Shown here: positions 9,239-17,351 of the stretch, piece by piece
Layout: the number at the start of each line of letters is the position of its first letter
How positions within the stretch are numbered: the first letter of the stretch is position 1
DNA from: WVYX01 sp039592335
GTDB taxonomy: Bacteria; Gemmatimonadota; Gemmatimonadetes; Gemmatimonadales; GWC2-71-9
DNA: 64,000 nt
Assembly: GCA_039592335.1 (NCBI GenBank)
Contig: JBDHBX010000003.1
Span: forward strand, 124,001-188,000
Direction of reading: 5' to 3'
Translations under genes and position numbers: made by a program
Notes under the pieces: generated by a model
The model's database searches: none
The model's input: the letters and a program-made list of their open reading frames with translations, nothing else
Told to the model about the DNA's origin: nothing

Positions 9239-10866
9239 GGCGTGCGGCTGACCTCCGTGCCCTCGCGCTCCGCGAGAGTCAAGAGCTCGGTCTGCGTGCG
9301 CGCCTCCTGCAGCAGATCCAACGCCTTCTGCACCTGGGGGTCGTCCGAGATGCGCCGGCGCGACTCGGATTCTCGCCCGAACACATAGCGTTGTACCTCG
9401 TAGGCAAACTGCTGGTCGATCAGCGCTGCGGCACCGCGGAACTGCTCGTCGGTCACCTCGATCTCGCGCTCCTTGAGGCGCGTCAGCAGCTCGGCGCGCA
9501 TCTGGCGGGTCACCGAGAAGTTGGGGTCGGTCACCGTGCCAGCCGCCTTGATCTCCAGTGCGTACGTCGTCATGACGTCGCGCCACATCGGGAGCTTGGA
9601 CCCGAGCGCCCGCAGGAACTCCTGCTCGACCTCGCTCAGCGTGTCGATCGGTACCACCAGGTCGGGGTGAATCCCACCGCCACCGATCACCACGCGCCCG
9701 CCAGCAGTGCGATGCACCTGGCTCGAGTCCACCGCCGCCGTGTCGCTGCCGGGGCCCTCGACCTGGGCCACGGCCAGCGCCTCGAGACCCTGCCGATCCA
9801 TGGGCCGCTGGATGGTGCGGCCGCTCGGCGTGTACCAGCGCGCGGTCGTGAGGCGCAGCGCCTCCATGCGCCCCAGTCGGAACACGGTCTGGACCAAGCC
9901 CTTACCGAAGGTGGTCGTGCCCACGATGAGGGCGCGGTCGTGGTCCTGCAGCGCCCCGGCGATGATCTCGGAGGCGCTCGCGGTGCCGCCGTTCACCAGC
10001 ACGACCATGGGCATGTCGGGCCAGCGCTGCTGCTGCCGCGCCCGGTAGGAATCGGAGCTGCCGCGGGCCCGCCCCTTGGTGTCCACGACCGACTCGCCCG
10101 GGTCGAGGAACAGGTCGGTCACATCGACGCCGGCGTCGAGCAGCCCGCCGGGGTTGTTGCGCACGTCGAGAATGAGCGACCGGGCACCCTCCTCGCGCAG
10201 CCGCACGACCTCGTCCTCCAACTCGCGGGCCAGCGTCTCGCTGACGCTGGAGTACACCAGGGAGACGTAACCGACATCGTCACCCAGGATCGTGGAGAGC
10301 TGGATCGCGTTGATGTGGATCAGCGCCCGCGCCACGGTGACCTGGAACGACTCGGGGAGCCCGGGGCGCGCGATGGTGATCTCGACCTCGCTGCCGGGCT
10401 TGCCCCGCAGGACGGACACCGCCTGGTCGCTCTTCCACCCGAAAGTGGACTCGCCCGCCACGGCGATGATGCGGTCGCCCGTCTCCAGCCCGGCCGCTTC
10501 GGCCGGTGTCCCAGCAATGGGCGCGATGATGGTGATCCAACCGTCGCGCACGTCGATGCGGATACCGAGCCCGCCGTAGTTGCCGGTGGTGCTCTCGGTG
10601 AGCTCCTCGTAGTCCTCCCGCCGGAGGAACCGGGCGTAGGGGTCTTCCAGCCGGTCCAGCAGGCCGTCGATGGCCATGTCGTACAGCTCGTCGACGCCGA
10701 CGGAGTCGACGTAGTAGTCGGCCACGTAGCCCACCACGTCGTCGAACAGCCTCGCCTGCTGGTAGATGTTGCCCGCCCGCGAAGTGCCCCGCTGGAGGAG
10801 CCATCCGCCCGACAGGAATGAGATGAACCCCACCAGAGCGAGCAACAGAACCCGCTGACCCCTCAT
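9235..10866 (-). CDS. C-terminal processing peptidase, S41 family (Ctp)
   Basis: A 543-aa envelope protease. An N-terminal signal anchor (LLLALVGFISFLSGGWLL) places it in the periplasm. Residues about 90-175 form a PDZ domain (GGLGIRID, PAEAAGLETGDRI). The S41 catalytic core follows: Ser in NGGTASASEIIAGAL and Lys in TFGKGLVQ, the Ser-Lys dyad. A C-terminal helical extension of about 130 residues is longer than in minimal Ctp proteases. Such enzymes trim or degrade periplasmic proteins from their C-termini. It lies 58 bases after tmk and overlaps the DUF2520 gene by four bases. Confidence 0.93.
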   Translation of the reverse strand: MRGQRVLLLALVGFISFLSGGWLLQRGTSRAGNIYQQARLFDDVVGYVADYYVDSVGVDELYDMAIDGLLDRLEDPYARFLRREDYEELTESTTGNYGGLGIRIDVRDGWITIIAPIAGTPAEAAGLETGDRIIAVAGESTFGWKSDQAVSVLRGKPGSEVEITIARPGLPESFQVTVARALIHINAIQLSTILGDDVGYVSLVYSSVSETLARELEDEVVRLREEGARSLILDVRNNPGGLLDAGVDVTDLFLDPGESVVDTKGRARGSSDSYRARQQQRWPDMPMVVLVNGGTASASEIIAGALQDHDRALIVGTTTFGKGLVQTVFRLGRMEALRLTTARWYTPSGRTIQRPMDRQGLEALAVAQVEGPGSDTAAVDSSQVHRTAGGRVVIGGGGIHPDLVVPIDTLSEVEQEFLRALGSKLPMWRDVMTTYALEIKAAGTVTDPNFSVTRQMRAELLTRLKEREIEVTDEQFRGAAALIDQQFAYEVQRYVFGRESESRRRISDDPQVQKALDLLQEARTQTELLTLAEREGTEVSRTP

Positions 10867-10924
10867 GCGCCTACCTCCATCGTGTCCGTCTCGAAACTCC
10901 CGAGTGCTTCAACCCTGCCGCCCC

Positions 10925-11548
10925 CTACGGTGTTCCGACGAGCCGCTCCCGCACCGTGTTCCAGGCCACATTGGCCAGCTCGTCCGGCCCCAGCGTCCCG
11001 TCCAGATGGATGATGCCCGCTCCCGCGGCTTCCCGGAAGGCCTGCGCCACGCGGTCGTGCATGGCGGCGTCCTCCCGCTCCATCCGGTCGGGCTGCTTGC
11101 CCTCGGAGTCCTGGCGCCGCCGGCCCTCGGCCGGGTCCAGGTCCAACACAAGGGTAACGTCCGGGGCCAACCCATTGGTTGCGAGCCGATTGGCCGCCAG
11201 GACCGCCTCCCGGTCGAGCCCGCGCCCCACCACCTGATACGCCACAGTGGAGAGATCGAACCGGTCGCTGATCACGACCCAACTCCCGTCGTCCAGATGG
11301 GGCCGGATCACCTTGGCCACCAGCTCCGCGCGGGCCGTGAGGATGAGGAATAACTCCCCTACCGGGGTCCATGCCCGGGCCGGGTCCAGCACCAGATCCC
11401 GGGCCGCCTCGGCCGTATCGGTGCCCCCCGGCTCCCGTACCTCCAGCACCTGATGGCCCGCCTCGCGCAGCCGGCCGGCCAGCCGGGCGACCAGCGTCGT
11501 CTTGCCTGCCCCCTCGGGCCCCTCCACGACCACGAACAACCCTGCCAC
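10925..11548 (-). CDS. tmk: Thymidylate kinase
   Basis: Phosphorylates dTMP to dTDP for DNA synthesis. The 207-aa length is typical. The P-loop is EGPEGAGKTTL near residue 9. The DR(F/Y)-type motif SDRFDLSTVAYQ binds the thymine/phosphate, and LDLDPAEGRRRQ leads into the LID region. The P-loop lacks the basic residue of eukaryotic enzymes while the LID is arginine-rich, as in bacterial type II enzymes. It sits 11 bases after the YlbF-like gene inside a housekeeping operon. Confidence 0.95.
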   Translation of the reverse strand: MAGLFVVVEGPEGAGKTTLVARLAGRLREAGHQVLEVREPGGTDTAEAARDLVLDPARAWTPVGELFLILTARAELVAKVIRPHLDDGSWVVISDRFDLSTVAYQVVGRGLDREAVLAANRLATNGLAPDVTLVLDLDPAEGRRRQDSEGKQPDRMEREDAAMHDRVAQAFREAAGAGIIHLDGTLGPDELANVAWNTVRERLVGTP

Positions 11549-11559
11549 GTCGGGTTCCC

Positions 11560-11913
11560 TCAGTCGAGGGTGATGATCACGCTCTCGGACCCCTTCTTGA
11601 TGCCCTCCATGATCTGGTCCTGCACCCGGAGCATGAGCTTGTCGAAGTTGGCCTGGGCCGCCACCAGGCTCTGGTACCGGCTATCGGACTGCACCTCGCC
11701 CAGAAGCTGCTGGTACGCCTCGCCGTCGGCCTGCGCGGGCTCCGCGCCCTCCGCCATCGCCTTCTCCAGGCGCGCCGCGACTTGCTGCAGCTCCTCGAAC
11801 TTGGCGTCCAGCTCCTCGACTCCTTCGAGGCCGTCACGGGCACGCTTGAGCGCCTTGTAGTCGTCGCTCTGTCCGATCAGACGTCCCAGCTCCTGGGCCT
11901 TCTCTTCGATCAC
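11560..11913 (-). CDS. YlbF/YmcA family small helical protein
   Basis: A 117-aa, almost entirely helical, acidic protein (IEEKAQELGRLIGQ at the start, repeated E/Q/A-rich helices) matching the YlbF/YmcA (DUF964) family in length and pattern. In Bacillus, relatives form a complex that directs RNase Y and phosphorelay events. Whether this distant homologue does so is unknown. It follows prmC by 3 bases and precedes tmk by 11, so it is part of the same transcript. No cysteine-rich iron-sulfur motif is visible. Confidence 0.75.
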   Translation of the reverse strand: MIEEKAQELGRLIGQSDDYKALKRARDGLEGVEELDAKFEELQQVAARLEKAMAEGAEPAQADGEAYQQLLGEVQSDSRYQSLVAAQANFDKLMLRVQDQIMEGIKKGSESVIITLD

Positions 11914-11916
11914 AGC

Positions 11917-12765
11917 TCACTCCTTGGTCGCGACGAGATAGCGCAGGCGTCCGAACAGGTCTCTCTCGAGGCGAGCCCCACGCCAACCGGCCTCTCGAGC
12001 GAGGCGAATGGTCGCCTCCGCCCTGGTAGAATCTACTTCCAGCGCGAGCAGGCCGCCCGACGCCAGGTGCCCCGTTGCGCCCTCCAGGATCCGGCGAGAG
12101 TGCTCCAGCCCGCCCTCCCCGCTCACCAGGGCCTCGCGTGGCTCGTACAGCCGCACGCCGCCGTCCAGGGCGTCGAACTCCTCCGCCGTCACATAGGGGG
12201 GATTGGAGACGATGGCATCGAACGTCTCCCCGACCACCGCGTCCAGCAGGTCACCCTGGCGGAACTCCACCGGGGTCGGGGGCGCCACGCGGGCCGCGTT
12301 CTGCCGCGCCGCCTCGAGCGCCGCCGTCGAAGCATCGGTCGCCACGACACGGGTGAAGCCGCCCTCGGTCGCGAGACTCAGGGCGATGCACCCGCTCCCG
12401 GTGCCCACGTCGAGGGCGGCACCCAGCTCCCGGTCCGCGGCCCACGCCAGCACGCACTCCACCAGCCCTTCGGTCTCGGGCCGCGGGATGAGTACCCGGG
12501 GATCGATCTGCAGCTCCAGCCACCGGAACCCTGCCGTCCCCGCCGCGTACGCCGCCGGCTCGCCCCGCAGCCGACGCTTCACCACGTCGCGGTAGCGGGC
12601 GCGACTCTCCTCCGCGGCCTCAGCGCGCTGCTCGAGCCACGCGTCGCCTACCGTTTGGCCCGAGAGCCGGGCCCACAGGCCCGCTGCCTCCCGGCGTGGC
12701 GCCTCACACCCCGCCTCGGCCAGCCGCTGCGCGGCGGCGCGCAGCTCCTCGCCCACGGTCGGCAT
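11917..12765 (-). CDS. prmC: Release factor glutamine methyltransferase PrmC
   Basis: Methylates the glutamine of the GGQ motif in peptide chain release factors using SAM. The 282-aa protein has an N-terminal helical domain (1-85) and a Rossmann methyltransferase domain with LDVGTGSGCIALSLA as SAM motif I and IVSNPPYV, the NPPY motif that holds the target glutamine. It begins 5 bases after prfA, its substrate gene, an arrangement common in bacteria. Confidence 0.95.
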   Translation of the reverse strand: MPTVGEELRAAAQRLAEAGCEAPRREAAGLWARLSGQTVGDAWLEQRAEAAEESRARYRDVVKRRLRGEPAAYAAGTAGFRWLELQIDPRVLIPRPETEGLVECVLAWAADRELGAALDVGTGSGCIALSLATEGGFTRVVATDASTAALEAARQNAARVAPPTPVEFRQGDLLDAVVGETFDAIVSNPPYVTAEEFDALDGGVRLYEPREALVSGEGGLEHSRRILEGATGHLASGGLLALEVDSTRAEATIRLAREAGWRGARLERDLFGRLRYLVATKE

Positions 12766-12770
12766 ATGGC

Positions 12771-13829
12771 TCAGCTCTCGGTGCGCTCGTCGCGGTACGC
12801 GACGGCGAGTGCCTCGATGATCTCGTCCAGCTCGCCATCGAGTACCCCATCCAGCCGGTGCGTGGTGAAGTTGATGCGGTGGTCGGTGACCCGGCTCTGG
12901 GGGAAGTTGTAGGTGCGGATCTTGGCCGAGCGGTCGCCGGTGCTGACCATGGCGCGTCGCTCACAGGCCCGTTCGGCCTCCTGCTTGGCGACCATGCGGT
13001 CCAGCAGCCGGGCCCGCAGCACTTCCATGGCTCGCATCTTGTTCTGTAGCTGAGACTTCTGGTCCTGGCACTGGACCACGAGTCCCGTGGGCACGTGGGT
13101 GATCCGCACGGCGCTGTCGGTGGTGTTCACGCTCTGTCCGCCGGGTCCCGAGGAGCGGAAGACGTCCACCTTGAGGTCCTTCTCCTCGATCTTCACGTCC
13201 ACCTCCTCCGCCTCGGGCAGCACGGCGACCGTGGCGGCGGAGGTGTGGATGCGGCCCTGGGTCTCGGTCGCGGGGACCCGCTGCACCCGGTGGACGCCCG
13301 ACTCGTAGCGCAACCGGCCGTAGGCCTTCTCCCCCGCGACCTTGAACACGGCTTCCTTCACGCCCCCCACGTTGCCCTCGGAGGCGCCGACCATGTCCAC
13401 CTGCCAGCCGCGCCGCTCGGCATACCGGGTGTACATACGTAGCAGGTCCGCTGCGAACAGGGCCGCCTCGTCGCCCCCCGTGCCAGCCCTGATCTCCACG
13501 ATGGTGTCGCGGTCGGCGAGCGGGTCGGGTGGGACCAGCAGCTGCAGCAGTTCTGCTTCCAGCGCGGCAACCTCGGGGCCGAGCCGCTCCAAGTCGGCTT
13601 GGGCCAGCTCCGCCAGCGCCGCATCGGAATCCCGCGCCAGCTCCTCAGCCTGCTCCAACTCATCCCGCAGCTTTTCGTGGCGGGCGGCAGTCTTCTGGAT
13701 GGGCTCCAGGCGGGCATGCTCCCGCCCCAGCGCCTTCAGCTTTGCGGGATCGCGCGCAGTGGCGGGGTCGGCAAGCTCTCGTTCAACTTCGGCCGCGCGA
13801 GCAAGCGCGGCCGCGAGCCGCGCTTCCAT
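12771..13829 (-). CDS. prfA: Peptide chain release factor 1
   Basis: Terminates translation at UAA and UAG. The 352-aa protein has the peptidyl-hydrolase motif in SSGPGGQSVNTTDSAVR and the stop-codon-reading tripeptide in RVPATETQGRIHTSA, whose PAT is the RF1 type rather than the SPF of RF2. The first 90 residues are a coiled, glutamate/alanine-rich domain. The gene follows rpmE by 6 bases and leads into prmC. Confidence 0.96.
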   Translation of the reverse strand: MEARLAAALARAAEVERELADPATARDPAKLKALGREHARLEPIQKTAARHEKLRDELEQAEELARDSDAALAELAQADLERLGPEVAALEAELLQLLVPPDPLADRDTIVEIRAGTGGDEAALFAADLLRMYTRYAERRGWQVDMVGASEGNVGGVKEAVFKVAGEKAYGRLRYESGVHRVQRVPATETQGRIHTSAATVAVLPEAEEVDVKIEEKDLKVDVFRSSGPGGQSVNTTDSAVRITHVPTGLVVQCQDQKSQLQNKMRAMEVLRARLLDRMVAKQEAERACERRAMVSTGDRSAKIRTYNFPQSRVTDHRINFTTHRLDGVLDGELDEIIEALAVAYRDERTES

Positions 13830-13835
13830 GGCGAG

Positions 13836-14054
13836 CTACGCTCCGGTCTTCTTGGCCGTGCCCGAGTAGCGCTGGCGGAAACGCTCCACGCGACCAGCCG
13901 TGTCCACGAGCTTCTGCTTGCCGGTGAAGAACGGATGGCAGCGCGCGCAGATCTCCACGTGGATGTCGGCCAGGGTCGAGCGCGTCTCGAACGTGTTGCC
14001 GCAGGCGCACTGCACGACCGCGCGCTGATAGGTGGGATGGATATCCGCTTTCAC
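13836..14054 (-). CDS. rpmE: 50S ribosomal protein L31, zinc-binding form
   Basis: A 72-aa ribosomal protein starting KADIHPTYQRAVV. Cysteines in QCACGN and ICARCHPF provide the zinc site of the C+ form, and HPFFTGKQKLVDTAGRVERF is the family signature. I chose the GTG at 14054 (GGGAG seven bases upstream) rather than the TTG one codon earlier because it gives the standard KADIHP start. It is the first gene of a seven-gene operon running to 8408. A zinc-containing L31 alone suggests no zinc-repressed paralogue in this window. Confidence 0.95.
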   Translation of the reverse strand: MKADIHPTYQRAVVQCACGNTFETRSTLADIHVEICARCHPFFTGKQKLVDTAGRVERFRQRYSGTAKKTGA

Positions 14055-14085
14055 CAAGCACTCCCAGGGTTTCCGAAGAGGCGGA

Positions 14086-14115
14086 AATATAAACGTGGCA
14101 CGGACTTGGGGGCAA
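14086..14115 (-). promoter_or_regulatory. Probable promoter of the rpmE operon
   Basis: Read on the minus strand, TTGCCC (14115-14110) is followed after 18 bases by TATATT (14091-14086), 31 bases before the rpmE start. The A/T-rich -10 stands out in GC-rich DNA. Spacing is one base above the 17-base ideal. Confidence 0.5.
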
Positions 14116-14134
14116 GCGGCCCCACGGAATTCGA

Positions 14135-14163
14135 TTGACAGGCTCCCGGCCGGAACGTAACCT
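14135..14163 (+). promoter_or_regulatory. Probable promoter of the CRP-family gene
   Basis: A perfect -35 TTGACA (14135-14140) is separated by 17 bases from TAACCT (14158-14163). The expected start of transcription is near 14170, four bases before the ATG at 14174, so the mRNA would be practically leaderless. This also argues against translation starting at the TTG inside the -35 box. Confidence 0.5.
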
Positions 14164-14173
14164 AGGCCTGTTT

Positions 14174-14872
14174 ATGGGCGAAGATTCACGTGACGACGCG
14201 TCCCTTTCGGTGGCCGAGCGGCTCCGCAACATCCCGCTCTTCACACAGCTCACCGAGGAAGAGGTCACGCGCATCACCGAGGTGGCCCGGGAGCGAACCT
14301 ACCCCAAGAACAGTGTCATCCTGTTCGAGGACGACCCGGGCGACGCCCTCTACGTGGTGCTCGCCGGCGAGGTGAAAGTGGTGCTGATCGGTGAGGACGG
14401 CCGCGAGGTCATCCTTTCGATGCTGCGCTCCGGCGACTTCTTCGGGGAGATGTCCCTGATCGACGATCAGCCCCGCTCGGCGCACGTGATCGCCACCGAG
14501 GACTCCAATCTGCTGGTGCTCAGGCGGGACGAGTTCCGGCAGTGCCTGGAGCAGGCGCCCCGCATCGCTCTGGGGCTGCTGCAAGCGCTCTCACGCCGCC
14601 TGCGCCGCGCCGACGACACGATCGGCGGGCTGGTGCTGCTCGACGTGAGCGGGCGGGTGGCGCGGATCCTGGTGGAGTTGGCCGACGAGCACGACGGGAC
14701 GCACATCCCGCGCAAGATCACCCACCACATGCTCGCCCAGATGATCGGGTCGAGCCGCGAGACGGTCTCGCGCACGATCCGGGACCTGGGAGAACGGGGC
14801 CTCATCGAGGTCTCCCGAAAGGACATCGCCATCCGCGACCGCCCGGGTCTCGAGGAGCTAGCCGGACTTTAG
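14174..14872 (+). CDS. Crp/Fnr family transcriptional regulator
   Basis: A 232-aa DNA-binding regulator. Residues about 15-130 form a cyclic-nucleotide-binding barrel: PGDALYVVLAGEVKV, then FGEMSLIDDQPRSAHV, where the Glu and the Arg-Ser pair match the cAMP-contacting residues of CRP. The C-terminal winged helix has ITHHMLAQMIGSSRETVSRTIRDL as recognition region (helix-turn-helix about residues 178-200). There is no N-terminal cysteine cluster, so it is not an oxygen-sensing FNR. The start at 14174 is preferred over the TTG at 14135, which overlaps the promoter. No ribosome-binding site precedes the ATG. Targets are unknown. Confidence 0.9.
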   Translation: MGEDSRDDASLSVAERLRNIPLFTQLTEEEVTRITEVARERTYPKNSVILFEDDPGDALYVVLAGEVKVVLIGEDGREVILSMLRSGDFFGEMSLIDDQPRSAHVIATEDSNLLVLRRDEFRQCLEQAPRIALGLLQALSRRLRRADDTIGGLVLLDVSGRVARILVELADEHDGTHIPRKITHHMLAQMIGSSRETVSRTIRDLGERGLIEVSRKDIAIRDRPGLEELAGL

Positions 14873-14964
14873 TGAGCCATGTCACGGGACCGACGTGACT
14901 CCACACCTTGTGTGATCGTCACCGCCGCCGGTACGTTCGCCGGGATTGTGACTGAACCGGCCCG

Positions 14965-15840
14965 ATGACACACACGGTGACGATCTGGGGCGCGCGGGGG
15001 TCCATCCCCACCCCCGGCGCGTTGACCACCCGGTACGGGGGCAACACGCCTTGTGTCGCGGTGGAGCACAGTGGCGACGCGGGCGACCGGCTGGTCATCC
15101 TGGACGCGGGCACCGGCATCCGGCTCCTGGGACAGGAGTTGGTGGAGCGCGGCAACGGCCCGCTGCAGGTGGACCTGCTGCTGAGCCACACCCACTGGGA
15201 CCACATCCAGGGCATCCCGTTCTTCGCACCGTTCTTCGACGACGGGAACGAGGTGCGGGTCTGGGGGTCCAAGCAGGGGGACGTGGATCTCGACGCCATC
15301 CTGCGACAGCAGATGCACCCGGTGGTGTTCCCGGTGCCGCTCGATCGCGTCGCCGCGGAGTTGTTCGTGGAGCACGTGGAGCCGGGCACGTTCGAGATCG
15401 ACGGCTTCGAAGTGGACGCGATTCGGCTGCGTCACCCCGGCAATACCCTGGGATATCGGCTGACGCCGATGGGAGGCGGGGCCAGCATGGCCTACGTCAC
15501 CGACAACGAGCTCGGGCCGGGCGGAGAGTACGACGTCGGGCTGCGGTGGCGCCGGAAGCTGGTGCAGTTCCTGAAGGACGTAGACGTGCTGATCCACGAC
15601 GCGATGTACACGCCCCACGATCTCGACCAGCACCGCGGCTGGGGACACTCGTCGTATGCCGAGGCGGTGACGCTGGCGGCCGAGGCACGCGTGGCACGGC
15701 TGGTGCTGTTCCACCACCGACCGGAGCACGACGACGCGGCCATGGACAACGTGGTCGAGGCGGCACAAACGGCCGCGGAGGAGTCGGGGCAGACCTTCGA
15801 GGTCATCGCGGCCACCGAAGGGATGCAGCTCACCCTCTGA
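14965..15840 (+). CDS. MBL-fold metal-dependent hydrolase
   Basis: A 291-aa metallo-beta-lactamase-fold protein. WGARGSIPTPG and RYGGNTPCV at the N-terminus and the metal motif SHTHWDHIQG (HxHxDH) are clear, with further ligands in RLRHPGNTLGYRL, YVTDNE and LFHHRPEHDD. This set resembles PhnP/RNase Z-like phosphodiesterases and MBL proteins often found next to cyclic-nucleotide or HD-GYP signalling genes. The actual substrate is not evident. It lies 92 bases after the CRP-type regulator and 14 bases before the CsgG-like gene. Confidence 0.85.
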   Translation: MTHTVTIWGARGSIPTPGALTTRYGGNTPCVAVEHSGDAGDRLVILDAGTGIRLLGQELVERGNGPLQVDLLLSHTHWDHIQGIPFFAPFFDDGNEVRVWGSKQGDVDLDAILRQQMHPVVFPVPLDRVAAELFVEHVEPGTFEIDGFEVDAIRLRHPGNTLGYRLTPMGGGASMAYVTDNELGPGGEYDVGLRWRRKLVQFLKDVDVLIHDAMYTPHDLDQHRGWGHSSYAEAVTLAAEARVARLVLFHHRPEHDDAAMDNVVEAAQTAAEESGQTFEVIAATEGMQLTL

Positions 15841-15854
15841 GGATGGAGGTACGC

Positions 15855-16556
15855 ATGCGCTGGCGTTCGGTAATGGCCCTGACCCTGGCGGCGGGGCTCG
15901 CAGCACCTCAGGTCCTCCTGGGGCAGGACAGCCGGCCGGGCGTCGCGGTGATGCCCTTTGAGGACGGCGGGTCCTACGGCCAGGACGCGGAGGATTTCGA
16001 GGCGCTCACCGTGGGGATGCAGCAGTTGCTGCTCACGGAGTTCGCCATCAATGACGCGCTGCGGGTCGTGGAGCGCGGTCGCATCAACGACCTCCTTGCC
16101 GAGATGGAGCTGGGCGCCTCGGGCACGGTGGACGCCGGCACCGCAGCCCAAGTCGGCAAGCTCGTGGGCGCCAGGTACATGGTGTTCGGGAGCTTCATCG
16201 ACTGGTACGGCGACTTCCGCGTGAACGCGCGGATCGTCAACGTGGAGACGGGCGAGATCGTGAAGGTGGAGCGGGGCCGCGAGAAGCGGGAGAACCTGTT
16301 CCCCATGGTCGTGGACCTGGCGAACAACATCACCAGGGGACTCGACCTCCCGGTGCTCTCGGAGCAGGCGTTCGAGGGCCGCCGCGACCGCTCGGAGAAC
16401 ATCCCGCAGGAGGCGCTGAGGCTCTACAGCAAGGCCCTGCTGTACCAGGACCGTGGCGACACCGAGCGAGCCGTGGAACTGTTCAGCCAGGTGACCCGGG
16501 ACTTCCCTGAGTACACGGAAGCCCAGGAGGCCTTGAGACAGCTCCAGCAGGGGTAG
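15855..16556 (+). CDS. CsgG/HfaB-like secreted protein with C-terminal helical repeat
   Basis: A 233-aa protein with signal peptide (VMALTLAAGLAAPQVLLGQ). Residues about 25-160 (VAVMPFEDGG, VVERGRINDLLAEMELG, LVGARYMVFGSF, VNARIVNVETGEIV) match the CsgG/penicillin-binding-activator fold. The tail from about 185 (EALRLYSKALLYQDRGDTERAVELF) is TPR-like. Start 15855 is chosen over 15843 because GGAGG lies five bases ahead of it. No lipobox cysteine is seen, unlike curli CsgG. It probably acts in the periplasm or outer membrane and precedes the Mla genes by 12 bases. Confidence 0.75.
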   Translation: MRWRSVMALTLAAGLAAPQVLLGQDSRPGVAVMPFEDGGSYGQDAEDFEALTVGMQQLLLTEFAINDALRVVERGRINDLLAEMELGASGTVDAGTAAQVGKLVGARYMVFGSFIDWYGDFRVNARIVNVETGEIVKVERGREKRENLFPMVVDLANNITRGLDLPVLSEQAFEGRRDRSENIPQEALRLYSKALLYQDRGDTERAVELFSQVTRDFPEYTEAQEALRQLQQG

Positions 16557-16568
16557 TAACATAGGCGC

Positions 16569-17351
16569 GTGACGGCGCCAGTCGCAGCACTCGGGCAAGG
16601 AGCAGCGCGCTCGATCGCCTTGTTGGGGGCGCTGGCGCGCTTCTCCTTCTTCACTCTGGAGGCGGTGCGGTGGCTTCCCCGGGCCGGCCGCCGCGTAGCC
16701 TTCCGGGTGCTGCTCCGGCAGGTGTGGTTCACAGCCCTCCAGGCCCTCCCGATCATCCTTGTCCTCTCGTCGATCCTCAGCTTCCTGGTGATCTCACAGG
16801 CGGTCCGGGAGCTGGGGCGGCTCGGCGCGACGGAGCTGCTGGGGCGGCTCATGGTGGTAGTCATCGTGCGGGAGCTGGGACCGCTGATCACGGCCCTGGC
16901 GGTGGCGGGCCGATCGGGCACGGCCATCGCGGCGGAGCTGGCCACCAACAAGGTGATGGGCGAGATCAATGCGCTGGAGGGCATGGGCATCGATCCCCTG
17001 CACTACCACGTGCTGCCGCGCTTCGGGGCCGCCATCCTCTCGATCGTGGGGCTGATCATCGTGTTCGATTTGGTCGCGATCGTCTCGGGCTTGCTGGCGG
17101 CCACGGCCAACGGGATGATGCCGGAGCGCTACTTCGACATCGTGCTCGCCTCGGTGTCGGCGGGCGACGTGTGGGTGACCGTGATCAAGGGACTCGTCTT
17201 CGGGATCATCGTGGGCACCATCCCCAGCTTCCACGGCCTCCGCGTGCGGGGGTCGCCCACCGAGATCCCGGTGGCGGCCAGCCGGGCCGCCGTGGGCAGC
17301 ATCATCGCGATCTTCCTCTGCTCCGGCCTCTTCGTGATTCTCCTAGCATGA
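16569..17351 (+). CDS. mlaE: MlaE-family lipid ABC transporter permease
   Basis: A 260-aa inner-membrane permease. The family signature is intact: VVIVRELGPLITALAVAGRSGTA followed by ATNKVMGEINALEGMGIDP, which forms the coupling region and elbow found in MlaE/TGD1 proteins. About five to six hydrophobic segments are visible. In known systems MlaE works with the ATPase MlaF and the MCE protein MlaD to move phospholipids between membranes. The GTG start lies 12 bases after the CsgG-like gene. The stop overlaps the next ATG (ATGA). Confidence 0.93.
   Translation: MTAPVAALGQGAARSIALLGALARFSFFTLEAVRWLPRAGRRVAFRVLLRQVWFTALQALPIILVLSSILSFLVISQAVRELGRLGATELLGRLMVVVIVRELGPLITALAVAGRSGTAIAAELATNKVMGEINALEGMGIDPLHYHVLPRFGAAILSIVGLIIVFDLVAIVSGLLAATANGMMPERYFDIVLASVSAGDVWVTVIKGLVFGIIVGTIPSFHGLRVRGSPTEIPVAASRAAVGSIIAIFLCSGLFVILLA

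Noticed and set aside
8408..9586. 392-aa version of the DUF2520 protein
   Set aside because: The first 116 residues are an arginine/glycine-rich shadow of the protease gene; the Rossmann fold begins at the GTG at 9238.
14135..14173. TTG at 14135 as start of the CRP-type regulator
   Set aside because: The TTG is part of a perfect -35 box with a -10 at 14158; the ATG at 14174 gives a normal CRP-family N-terminus.
14174..14872. FNR-type oxygen sensor
   Set aside because: No N-terminal cysteine cluster; cyclic-nucleotide-contact residues Glu and Arg-Ser are present instead.
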